A stretch of 64,000 bases of DNA from Paraburkholderia sp. Ac-20340 (lineage in GTDB: Bacteria > Pseudomonadota > Gammaproteobacteria > Burkholderiales > Burkholderiaceae), in contig NZ_JAAGPR010000001.1 of the NCBI RefSeq assembly GCF_017104965.1, positions 186,001 to 250,000 of the forward strand. Reading direction: 5' to 3'. Each line of letters starts with the position of its first letter. Position 1 is the stretch's first letter. Under the pieces are notes generated by a model. It saw nothing but the letters and a program-made list of their open reading frames with translations, was not told the DNA's origin and did not search any database. A program made the translations under genes and the position numbers. Positions 56,774 through 64,000 of this stretch are shown in pieces.

Positions 56774-58850
56774 AAGCGCGTACGCCGACCCGTACCAGAT
56801 CACGCGCGAGGCGCTCGCTGCGTTCGTGCCACCGGCGCGCGAGACGGTTGCTCAGTACGCAGCGCTAAATCGCCGCCTGACGAATCAGGGCGGCGGCTAC
56901 GTCGGCCGCTGGCATCACGAGAAAGCGCCGTACCTCGTGGCGCCGATGGAGACCCTCACGCGCCTGGACTATCTGACCACAGTCGTGGTTGGTCCAGGGC
57001 AGTCTGGCAAGACTGAGGTAGCGCAGAACTGGATGCTGAAGTCGGTCGCAAACGACCCGGGCGACATGCTCTGGTATATGCAGACCGATCCCGGTCTCGA
57101 AGCATTCGTTAAGAGCCGGATTAACACGCAGATCGATGGCCACGCAGAGATGTCGATGCAGTTGGGATCGCGTCCGGTAGACGACTCGCTGCACTTCAAG
57201 CGCTTCACCGGCATGCGTGTCGAGTTTCTCTCGGCGTCCCCGAACAACGTAATCAACAAGTCGGCGCCCCGCATCGTTGCCGACGAGGTCGACGCATACC
57301 CCGAGTCGCTGGGTGACATCAAGGCCGTATTGGACATCCGGCGTCAGACGTTCGGACGCCAGTCGATGCTGCTCGCCATGAGCCACCCGGACCGTGCGCG
57401 CGGCCTGATCCCAGAGCGCGATTGGAGTGCGGGGATTATGGCGATGTACGGCGACAGCGATCGCCGTATCTGGTACTGGCCATGCCCGGAGTGCGGTGCG
57501 TGGTCGAGCCCGATCCCGACCGCTCCTCGGTTCATGGATTTGCATTACCCGGAGGATGGCACGCTCGACGATATCGAGCGTGAGGCGCGTTTGCTGTGCC
57601 CGGTCAACGGTTGTCTGATTGAGGATCGACATCGTCGCGCGATGAATCTCGCGGCCTATCGATCACCTTTTGGTGGCTGGATCGGAGATGGGCAGGAGAT
57701 CTCGCAAGAGGGCGCCGTGAGCGGCGATCTGGTAGCGCGCAAGAGCGCGGGATTCTGGATCGTCGGCGCGATGTCTCCGTTCATCCTCGGCGGCATCGGC
57801 GGCCTTGCGCGCGCAAAGGTGAAAGCTGAACGCGAGCTAGAAGTGAGCGGTGATGACCTGACACTTCGCCAGGTGACCGTCAAGCAGTTCGGATTTCCCT
57901 ACGCGCCAAAACGCGGCGTGGGTTCGATCGATGCCAACGTGCTGGCGGACCGTGCCGAGCCGGATCTGAAGCTGGCAAAGGTCTCTGAAGGTGTCCGGTT
58001 CATGACGGCCTTCGTCGACATCCAGATCGCGAGCTTCGACTGGCTGGTGCGCGGTTTCGGCGTGGGCGGTGAGAGCTGGGTTGTCGATCGCGGCCGCATA
58101 CCAGCCGATCCGGCAACGTCGGCAGAGGACTGGGATCAGCTGCTCGAACTGATCGCACGCACATATCCGCTCGCTGACGGCAGTGGTCGGCACATGCCGA
58201 TCCGCGCCCTCGGGTTTGACAGCGGTGGATCACCTGGCGTGACCCAGCAGGCGTATGCCGCGTGGAAACGCTGGCGCAAGAACGAGAAGCGCGTGCGGCT
58301 TATCGGCAAGATCGCGGGCCGCGATGCGTGGACAGTAATCCCGACCAAGGGCGCAAAAACGCTCGAAGCGCCGCGACTGGTCGTGACGTATCCAGACACG
58401 ACACGGCAGGCAAACAAGGCGGCCGCCCGCGGTGCGGTTCCAGTGGCGCAGTTCAATCCGAACAGCTTTAAGGACGATCTCGCTGGGCAGCTTCAGGGCG
58501 CCGAGCCCGGTAACTGGTACGTGCATTTCCCCTACGAGCTACGGTCTCCCGAAGAACCTCACGTTTGGTTCGAGCAGCTCACTGCGGAGACGCGGCAGAA
58601 AAACGGCCGGTGGGAAAAGATCGTTTCGAGTCGGCGCAACGAAGCGCTCGACCAGATGGTCGGCACGCACATGATCGCGCACCTTCACGGGTTATCGCAG
58701 ATCGATTGGGACAAGCCGCCTCTGTGGGCGGCACCCTGGGACAAGAACACGTCTCTCCTCGCTGGACCTCCAAGCTCGCCGCCGACCTCACCGGCCCCGG
58801 GCCCCGCGGCGCCGAAGGCGAAGCAATCCGCAGTTCTCAAGTTCAGATAG
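56766..58850 (+). CDS. Terminase large subunit (GpA family)
   Basis: 694 residues. The packaging ATPase has Walker A GPGQSGKTE (76-84) and Walker B IVADEVD (170-176); a zinc-type CPECG follows near 240; the C-terminal nuclease domain includes GFDSGGSPG. The lambda gpA architecture fits a cos-type packaging phage. Overlaps the small subunit gene by 8 bp. Confidence 0.95.
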   Translation: MLESAYADPYQITREALAAFVPPARETVAQYAALNRRLTNQGGGYVGRWHHEKAPYLVAPMETLTRLDYLTTVVVGPGQSGKTEVAQNWMLKSVANDPGDMLWYMQTDPGLEAFVKSRINTQIDGHAEMSMQLGSRPVDDSLHFKRFTGMRVEFLSASPNNVINKSAPRIVADEVDAYPESLGDIKAVLDIRRQTFGRQSMLLAMSHPDRARGLIPERDWSAGIMAMYGDSDRRIWYWPCPECGAWSSPIPTAPRFMDLHYPEDGTLDDIEREARLLCPVNGCLIEDRHRRAMNLAAYRSPFGGWIGDGQEISQEGAVSGDLVARKSAGFWIVGAMSPFILGGIGGLARAKVKAERELEVSGDDLTLRQVTVKQFGFPYAPKRGVGSIDANVLADRAEPDLKLAKVSEGVRFMTAFVDIQIASFDWLVRGFGVGGESWVVDRGRIPADPATSAEDWDQLLELIARTYPLADGSGRHMPIRALGFDSGGSPGVTQQAYAAWKRWRKNEKRVRLIGKIAGRDAWTVIPTKGAKTLEAPRLVVTYPDTTRQANKAAARGAVPVAQFNPNSFKDDLAGQLQGAEPGNWYVHFPYELRSPEEPHVWFEQLTAETRQKNGRWEKIVSSRRNEALDQMVGTHMIAHLHGLSQIDWDKPPLWAAPWDKNTSLLAGPPSSPPTSPAPGPAAPKAKQSAVLKFR

Positions 58851-58852
58851 CG

Positions 58853-59122
58853 ATGGCCACACTCGATCCAACGTCGCCGCTCTTCGGGCTCAGCACCGTA
58901 CAGCTGCAGAAGATGCTCGCCGATGCGCAGCAGGCTTACGCAGACCTGCGCAGCGGCAAGAAAGTGGTGTCGATCGCCTACGCTCAGGGCGGCGGTTCGC
59001 GCAGCGCGACGTTTCAGCAAACCGACATGGCGTCGTTGCGCATGTGGATCGCCGACCTGCAGCTCGCGTTGAACCCGGCGCTGCGCGTCAATCGTCGCCG
59101 CTACATTCGGCCGCTATTCTAA
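58853..59122 (+). CDS. gpW-like head-tail joining protein
   Basis: 89 residues (TVQLQKMLADAQQAYADLRS, then YAQGGGSRSATFQQTDMASL), the lambda gpW fold, located between terminase and portal as in lambda. It plugs the portal after packaging. Its TAA stop shares a base with the portal ATG. Confidence 0.88.
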   Translation: MATLDPTSPLFGLSTVQLQKMLADAQQAYADLRSGKKVVSIAYAQGGGSRSATFQQTDMASLRMWIADLQLALNPALRVNRRRYIRPLF

Positions 59123-60774
59123 TGAGCAAAAATCCGGTAATCGTCGATTTGCGCGGGCAGCCGCTGCGTCGCGCGCGCGCCGACTATCCGAACGGCATGC
59201 CGCTCTCCAGTGGCGTTGGACGCTGGTATTTCCCGTACGAAGCCGCTGACTGGCAGACGCAGGAGATGGGCGCGTGGCTGCCGTGGATTCGCTCGCCAGA
59301 TGCGGAAATAACGCAGTTCCGCGATCGCATGGTGGCGCGTGCGCGCGACCAGATCCGCAATGACGGCCGCTCATCGGGTGGCGTTACCCGCATCCTCGAT
59401 AACACTGTCGGCGCTGCGCTGCGCTTGATGGCGAAGCCCGACTATCGCGCATTGCGCTATCTGAGCGGTGCGTCTTTCGACGTCCAATGGGCCGCCGAAT
59501 TCCGCAGCGAAGTTGAAGCGCGCTGGCGCATCTTCGCGAACGATCTCGGCCGGTACAACGATGTCGGTCGCCAGCTCACCGTTTCACAGCAGATGCGGCT
59601 TGCGTTGCGCCACAAGTTGATTGACGGCGAGAGCCTCGTCGTTAATTACTGGATGCCGGAGCGCGTCGGACGTGGCGCCGCGCGTTATGCGACCGCGTAT
59701 CTCGTCGTTGACCCCGACCGCCTCTCTAACCCAATGCAGATGGTCGATACGCGCCACCTGCGCGGCGGAGTTGAGATCGACGACAACGGCGTTCCGCTCG
59801 CATATCACATTCGGCGGGCGCATCAAAACGACTGGTACAACTCCGTCGAGAGCATGGAGTGGGAGCGCGTAGAGCGCGAAGACGAAGACGGCTGGCGCCG
59901 CGTTATCCACGATTTCGAGCATGACCGCGCGGGCCAGAATCGCGGGGTGAGCGTGTTCGCTCCGGTGCTCGCTCACGCGAAGATGCTCGCACGGTATTAC
60001 GGCATCGAGCTGCAGGCAGCTGCGATTGCGGCTGCGATCGGCACTTACGTGACGAGCCCATACGATCCGAGCGAGGTGCAGGAAGCCCTCGGCGACGATC
60101 GTGAGCTCGGCTTCTATCAGTCGCTGCGTGCGAACTGGAACGACCAGCGGCCAGCGATGTTCAACGGGTCGCGCATCCCAGCGCTCGCGCCCGGCGAAGA
60201 CATCAAGACGGTGGCCGCTGCGCACCCGCACAGCGGCTTCGTTGATTTCGCGCACGAGATGCTCGGTGCAATTTCGACCCAGCTTGGGATTTCCACCGAG
60301 CAGATGACCGGTGACTGGACGCGCACGACGTATTCCAGCGCACGCGGCGCACTGCTAGAGAGTTGGAAGACGCTCGTGCGCCGCCGCCTGGAGTTTTCGG
60401 CGGGCACTGCCACGCCCATGTACGCCGTTTGGCTGCGCGAAGAAATGGAGCGTGGCGAGCTGCCGATGCCGAATGGAGCTCCCGACTTTCTCGAAGCTGA
60501 AACAGCATACGCAGCGTGCTCGTGGCTTGGCCCTGCGCGCGGCTGGGTGGATCCGGTGAAGGAGCCGCAGGGAGCAATCCTGAAAATGGACGCTGCGCTC
60601 ACGACGCTCGAGCAGGAAGCGGCCGAGCAGGGCTTCGACTCCGAAGAGTTGATCGACCAGCGCGCCTACGAAATCCAGCGATTCCGCGACAAGAATATTC
60701 CGCTTCCCGAATGGGGCGGCGCCGAAGTCGCGACGCGTTCTGACGAACCTCTTCCCCCGCCCGAGGCAGCATGA
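59122..60774 (+). CDS. Portal protein (lambda gpB family)
   Basis: 550 residues. Lambda-family portal segments are clear: YPNGMPLSSGVGRWYFPYEA, RDQIRNDGRSSGGVTRILDN, DLGRYNDVGRQLTVSQQMRL and GISTEQMTGDWTRTTYSSAR. It forms the dodecameric DNA channel of the head. Confidence 0.95.
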   Translation: MSKNPVIVDLRGQPLRRARADYPNGMPLSSGVGRWYFPYEAADWQTQEMGAWLPWIRSPDAEITQFRDRMVARARDQIRNDGRSSGGVTRILDNTVGAALRLMAKPDYRALRYLSGASFDVQWAAEFRSEVEARWRIFANDLGRYNDVGRQLTVSQQMRLALRHKLIDGESLVVNYWMPERVGRGAARYATAYLVVDPDRLSNPMQMVDTRHLRGGVEIDDNGVPLAYHIRRAHQNDWYNSVESMEWERVEREDEDGWRRVIHDFEHDRAGQNRGVSVFAPVLAHAKMLARYYGIELQAAAIAAAIGTYVTSPYDPSEVQEALGDDRELGFYQSLRANWNDQRPAMFNGSRIPALAPGEDIKTVAAAHPHSGFVDFAHEMLGAISTQLGISTEQMTGDWTRTTYSSARGALLESWKTLVRRRLEFSAGTATPMYAVWLREEMERGELPMPNGAPDFLEAETAYAACSWLGPARGWVDPVKEPQGAILKMDAALTTLEQEAAEQGFDSEELIDQRAYEIQRFRDKNIPLPEWGGAEVATRSDEPLPPPEAA

Positions 60775-61655
60775 ATTTCCCGCATCTCGCGACACGACTT
60801 TTCAACGTGCCGCTCGCCATCACTCCACACAAGGCCGAGATCGTCATCGCGGCGCTGGCGGACCGCCTCGGCATCGCGCAGTTGTTTCGTCCGGACGGCG
60901 ACATCATTGCGCTGGCCGGCGGCGGCGCACGTGCGTTCCTCGACGACATGGATGCGGACGAGGAGCCCGTCGAGTCGCGTCCCTACGAAGTATTCGAGGG
61001 CGTTGCGCGGATTTCGGTGCAGGGCACGCTAGTGCAGAAGCTCGGCACCCTGCATCCGTGGTCAGGCATGACTGGTTATGACGGCGTTCGTGCGCTGTTA
61101 AGCCTTGCACTTGAGGACCCGGGCGTGCGCGCGATCATGCTCGACGTCGACTCACCCGGCGGCGAAGTCGCGGGCTGTTTCGATCTCACCGACGCCATCT
61201 ACTCGGCACGCGGCGAAAAACCCATCTGGTCGATCCTGACCGAGAGCGCCTACTCGGCTGCATACGCGATCGCGAGCGCCACGGATCGCATCATCGTACC
61301 GCGCACGGGCGGCACGGGCAGCGTGGGCGTTATCTGTATGCATGTCGATTTCTCGAAGGCGCTTTCGCAGACCGGGATCGACGTGACGCTCATTCACTAC
61401 GGCGATCGCAAAGCCGACGGTAACGAGTACTCCCCGCTCTCGAAAGAAGTTCGCGCACGTCTGCAGGCCGACGTCGATGCGATGGGAGAGCTGTTCGTCG
61501 ATACGGTTGCGCGCAACCGCAATCTCACCGCCGCCCGCGTGCGCAGCACGCAGGCCGGCACGTTCCTCGGCGCCGCTGGCGTCGAGGTTGGTTTCGCCGA
61601 CGCTGTCATGGCGCCGGACGAAGCACTTGCCAGCCTGCTCGCTGAGCTCGGCTGA
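60771..61655 (+). CDS. Capsid maturation protease (S49/SppA family, gpC-like)
   Basis: 294 residues. The catalytic Ser162 is in ESAYSAAYAIAS and the general-base Lys214 in GDRKADGNEYSPLS; substrate-side motif DVDSPGGEVAG. Removes scaffold and processes the portal and head proteins. ATGA-coupled to the portal gene. The separate scaffold gene follows rather than being an internal start product. Confidence 0.92.
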   Translation: MNFPHLATRLFNVPLAITPHKAEIVIAALADRLGIAQLFRPDGDIIALAGGGARAFLDDMDADEEPVESRPYEVFEGVARISVQGTLVQKLGTLHPWSGMTGYDGVRALLSLALEDPGVRAIMLDVDSPGGEVAGCFDLTDAIYSARGEKPIWSILTESAYSAAYAIASATDRIIVPRTGGTGSVGVICMHVDFSKALSQTGIDVTLIHYGDRKADGNEYSPLSKEVRARLQADVDAMGELFVDTVARNRNLTAARVRSTQAGTFLGAAGVEVGFADAVMAPDEALASLLAELG

Positions 61656-61680
61656 TTTAACCAACCATCAGGAAACACTC

Positions 61681-62364
61681 ATGAGTAACGTGCTCCGCAA
61701 CATGATGGGCCGCGCGGGTCTCTCGTTCGGCCACCTCGCCAAGGTATCGACGCGCTCGGCGCGCGCCGAAGAAAACGACGATCGCAACGACCGCGACGAC
61801 AACAGCGGGAAGGGCAAGAAGGGCAAGCGTGCCGAAGGCGACGACGACAACGACGACGACGACGGTCAGAACCGCGACGACGGCGACAGCAAGAAAGGCT
61901 CGCGCGCCGAAGGCGACGACCAGGGCGGCGACGATGATGACGACGACCGCGACGACAACAGCGGGAAGGGCAAGAAGGGCAAGCGTGCTGCGGCATCGGG
62001 CGACGATGACGATGACGACGACGACGATGGAGATCGTGCCGAGGACGACGATGATGACGAGGAGGAGATGCGCGGTAAGAGCGCAGCTGCTCGCGGCCGT
62101 CGTCGCGAACGCGCGCGCTGTGCGGCGATCTTCGGCAGCAAGGCGGCTGGGCGCAATCCGGTGCTTGCCGCCAACCTCGCATTCAACACGAACATGACGC
62201 GCAAGCAAGCACTCAAGGTGCTGAACGAAACGCCTGCGCCGCAGGGCAGCGTCGGAGCGCGTCGAAATCCGAATCTCGGTGCTGGCGGCGAGCAGAGCGC
62301 ATCGCGCGAGCACACGATTCAGGCCGGCTGGGATCGCGCTTTCGGCAAAGCGCGTGGTCGCTAA
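61681..62364 (+). CDS. Acidic scaffold-like capsid assembly protein
   Basis: 227 residues from an ATG with AGGAAAC upstream. A long Asp/Glu/Lys/Gly low-complexity region (about 33-135) includes an exact 44-bp DNA repeat (61789-61832, 61945-61988). The C-terminal part is more ordered (CAAIFGSKAAGRNPVLAANL, TRKQALKVLNETP). Position between protease and decoration genes corresponds to the lambda Nu3 scaffold. Confidence 0.72.
   Translation: MSNVLRNMMGRAGLSFGHLAKVSTRSARAEENDDRNDRDDNSGKGKKGKRAEGDDDNDDDDGQNRDDGDSKKGSRAEGDDQGGDDDDDDRDDNSGKGKKGKRAAASGDDDDDDDDDGDRAEDDDDDEEEMRGKSAAARGRRRERARCAAIFGSKAAGRNPVLAANLAFNTNMTRKQALKVLNETPAPQGSVGARRNPNLGAGGEQSASREHTIQAGWDRAFGKARGR
61789..61988. repeat. Exact 44-bp direct repeat inside the scaffold gene
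   Basis: 61789-61832 and 61945-61988 are identical, 156 bp apart, so the spacing keeps frame. They encode DRDDNSGKGKKGKR twice. Suggests slippage or internal duplication. Confidence 0.85.
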
Positions 62365-62405
62365 GTCGAAGCGCCGCACCATTCCAACTTAACAGGACTC
62401 GAATC

Positions 62406-63062
62406 ATGGCTCAGACCCCTCTCATCGAGAACCGCCATAACGGCGGCTTTCTGGTATCCGAATCGCGCGGTCACCGCTCGCGCGAAATGGTCACGCTGGC
62501 TGGCGCCGTCGTCGTGCTCGCCGGGCAGGTGCTCGGATACAAGGCCGGCGGCGTCGTCTCGGCTGCCGCAGCCGATGGCAATACCGGCAACGGCGCGATT
62601 ACGCCCGACGCAACCACTCCGACGCTGACCGGCGCGCAACTAGGTGTCTATACCGCGGTGTGCACTGCTGCCGCAGCAAACGGTGGCACGTTTCAAGTCA
62701 CCGATCCTGCTCACAACGTGCTGGGGACGGTAGCCGTTGGCGCAGCCTTCAGCAATCAGATCAAGTTCGTGATCGCGGACGGCGCGACGGACTTCGTGGT
62801 CGGTGACACGTTCGATATCGAGGTCATCGCAATCACCGGTGTGTACGAACCGTTGAACCCGAGTGCCACCGACGGCACGCAGACCGCGGCGGCGATTTCG
62901 TTCAACACCGTCGACGTCACGCTCGCGGACAAGCAGGGCACCGTGGTGATCCGTGACGCGGAGGTCAACGCGGCCGAACTGATCTGGCCGACCGCAGCGA
63001 CCGCCGCGCAGATCGCTGCCGCGACCGCGCAACTTACCGCGCTCGGCGTGATCTCGCGCTGA
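62406..63062 (+). CDS. Head decoration protein (gpD-like) with inserted domain
   Basis: 218 residues, about twice lambda gpD. The family N-terminus (HNGGFLVSESRGHRSREMVT, then LAGAVVVLAGQVLGYK) and C-terminus (GTVVIRDAEVNAAELIWP) surround an inserted Gly/Ala/Thr-rich beta segment (about 58-142, ending VVGDTFDIEV). Stabilises the expanded capsid; the insert may be surface-exposed. Confidence 0.87.
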   Translation: MAQTPLIENRHNGGFLVSESRGHRSREMVTLAGAVVVLAGQVLGYKAGGVVSAAAADGNTGNGAITPDATTPTLTGAQLGVYTAVCTAAAANGGTFQVTDPAHNVLGTVAVGAAFSNQIKFVIADGATDFVVGDTFDIEVIAITGVYEPLNPSATDGTQTAAAISFNTVDVTLADKQGTVVIRDAEVNAAELIWPTAATAAQIAAATAQLTALGVISR

Positions 63063-63096
63063 TCGTAGCCAGTCAGTTTCATTCGATGTCCTTTTG

Positions 63097-63122
63097 GCCG
63101 CGAAAGCGGCCATTATTTTTTT
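63097..63122 (+). terminator. Hairpin with T-tract between decoration and capsid genes
   Basis: GGCCGC-GAAA-GCGGCC followed by a T-rich run, placed just before the ribosome binding site of the capsid gene. It looks like an intrinsic terminator in the middle of the late operon and could be read through by Q-modified polymerase or act as an mRNA stabiliser. Confidence 0.65.
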
Positions 63123-63132
63123 GGAGCCAATA

Positions 63133-64000
63133 ATGGCCAGCTTGGACGTTTTCCACCAGGACCCGTTTTCCACCATCCAGCTCACTGCAGCGATCGACAA
63201 ATATCCGTTCCAGCCGACGGGGCTCGGTGAACTGAATATTTTCGAGGATGACCCCATCCGCACGACGGCACTCGCCGTCGAGCAACGTCAAGGTCAACTG
63301 ATCATCATTCCGACGTCGACGCGCGGCGCGGAAGGTACGCAGCGCGTGACGGAACGCCGCCAGGCGCGCTACTTCGACGTGCCGCGTCTGCTGCACGACG
63401 ACACGATCTATGCGAACGAAATCCAGAACATTCGGGCGTTCGGTTCGGAGTCTGAGCTCATGCAGGTTCAGGACGAAGTGGCGCGTCGTCTGAACGGCCC
63501 TACGGGCATCCTGCGAAACATCGAGTACACGTGGGAGTTCCATAGGCTGGCTGCCGTGCAGGGCATGCTGATCGACAAGGACGGCTCGATTATCTTTAAC
63601 TGGTTCGACGAATTCGGTATCGAAGAACCGGACGAAGTGCCGTTCAACCTGTCTGCCAATGAAGAATTCACGCTGCGTCCTATCTGCAACCGGATCCGCC
63701 GTTCAATGGCGCGTAAGGCGCAAGGTGCATTCACGCAGAGCACGCGCGTCTTTGCACTGTGCGGCGACGCCTTTTACGACTCATTCGTCAATCACGTCGA
63801 CGTCGTGAAAACGTTCATGAACTGGTCAGCTGCCGCCGACCTTCGCGACGACCGTCAGGGCGCTGCGTTCGATGTCTTTCCGTATGCCGGTATCAACTGG
63901 CTGAACTATCGTGGTTCCGACGATAACTCGACGCTCAAGGTGCCGGACGACAAGGTCAAGTTTTTCCCGATCGGGGCGCCTGGAATCTTCCGTCGCGCAC
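63133..64000 (+). CDS. Major capsid protein E (partial, runs off window)
   Basis: 289 codons are present and open to the window edge. The protein starts MASLDVFHQDPFSTIQLTAA and shows gpE-family segments: ERRQARYFDVPRLLHDDTIY, NIEYTWEFHRLAAVQGMLID, FALCGDAFYDSFVNHVDV. GGAG lies 9 bases before the ATG. Forms the icosahedral shell; the rest of the gene and the tail genes lie beyond 64000. Confidence 0.93.
   Translation, partial: MASLDVFHQDPFSTIQLTAAIDKYPFQPTGLGELNIFEDDPIRTTALAVEQRQGQLIIIPTSTRGAEGTQRVTERRQARYFDVPRLLHDDTIYANEIQNIRAFGSESELMQVQDEVARRLNGPTGILRNIEYTWEFHRLAAVQGMLIDKDGSIIFNWFDEFGIEEPDEVPFNLSANEEFTLRPICNRIRRSMARKAQGAFTQSTRVFALCGDAFYDSFVNHVDVVKTFMNWSAAADLRDDRQGAAFDVFPYAGINWLNYRGSDDNSTLKVPDDKVKFFPIGAPGIFRRA

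Noticed and set aside
61657..62382. 241-codon minus-strand Val/Ile-rich frame over the scaffold gene
   Set aside because: It is the antisense of Asp (GAC) repeats read as Val/Ile, an artefact of low complexity.

Overview
The window looks like the chromosome of a Burkholderiaceae bacterium, most likely Paraburkholderia or a close relative. It is GC-rich, has OmpC-type porins opening with QSSVTL(Y/F)G, many LysR regulators, and an indole-3-acetic acid (auxin) catabolic island of the type described in P. phytofirmans. It splits into three parts.

About 1-21.2 kb is an iac/cat island. The catabolic genes are catA (catechol 1,2-dioxygenase), iacG (flavin reductase), iacE-H-I-B-A (one minus-strand operon), iacC-D plus a fused tautomerase (a second minus-strand operon) and iacF (oxygenase reductase). 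Together they should take indole-3-acetate to catechol and then to cis,cis-muconate. Regulation appears to come from a PAS histidine kinase, a FixJ-type response regulator and a LysR protein. A 16-bp palindrome lies in both divergent promoters flanking the two-component genes (iacG/regulator and iacA/kinase) and is the best candidate response-regulator site. The island also holds an MFS carrier, a porin, an AraC-LysR regulator pair, and an opine-dehydrogenase-like plus 3-hydroxyacyl-CoA-dehydrogenase-like pair with no assigned step in the iac pathway.

About 21.2-31.3 kb is general uptake and oxidation. It holds a TonB siderophore receptor with a Fur-box-like site, an exported metallo-beta-lactamase-fold hydrolase, a second porin with a divergent LysR, another LysR (GTG start), a GabP-like amino acid permease, and a translationally coupled cupin plus FAD amine oxidase pair.

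About 31.4-64 kb is most of a lambda-like prophage that runs off the right edge. From the left: integrase, excisionase and a long leftward early operon (DUF4031, a CX6CX2C radical-SAM-like DUF5131 protein, a ParB-like protein with a histone-H1-like tail, many small unknowns). This operon starts at a strong leftward promoter near 42.4 kb. Next is an immunity region with a CI-like repressor and a divergent, apparently leaderless Cro-like gene. Five copies of one 9-bp operator are split between the CI/Cro promoters and the leftward promoter. To the right lie a CII-like protein, a replication initiator with six iterons inside its own gene, a nin-like run of tightly coupled small genes (NinX/DUF2591 paralogues, Lar, a Ref-like nuclease) and a putative Q-type regulator. 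A pR'/tR'-like promoter-terminator follows, then a divergent Cas2/SinR-like moron. The head module then runs Nu1-A-W-B-C-scaffold-D-E. Five CGTTACAC octamers around the start of the terminase small subunit gene look like terminase recognition (cosB-type) sites.

All identifications come from reading the sequence and remembered family features; no database search was run.
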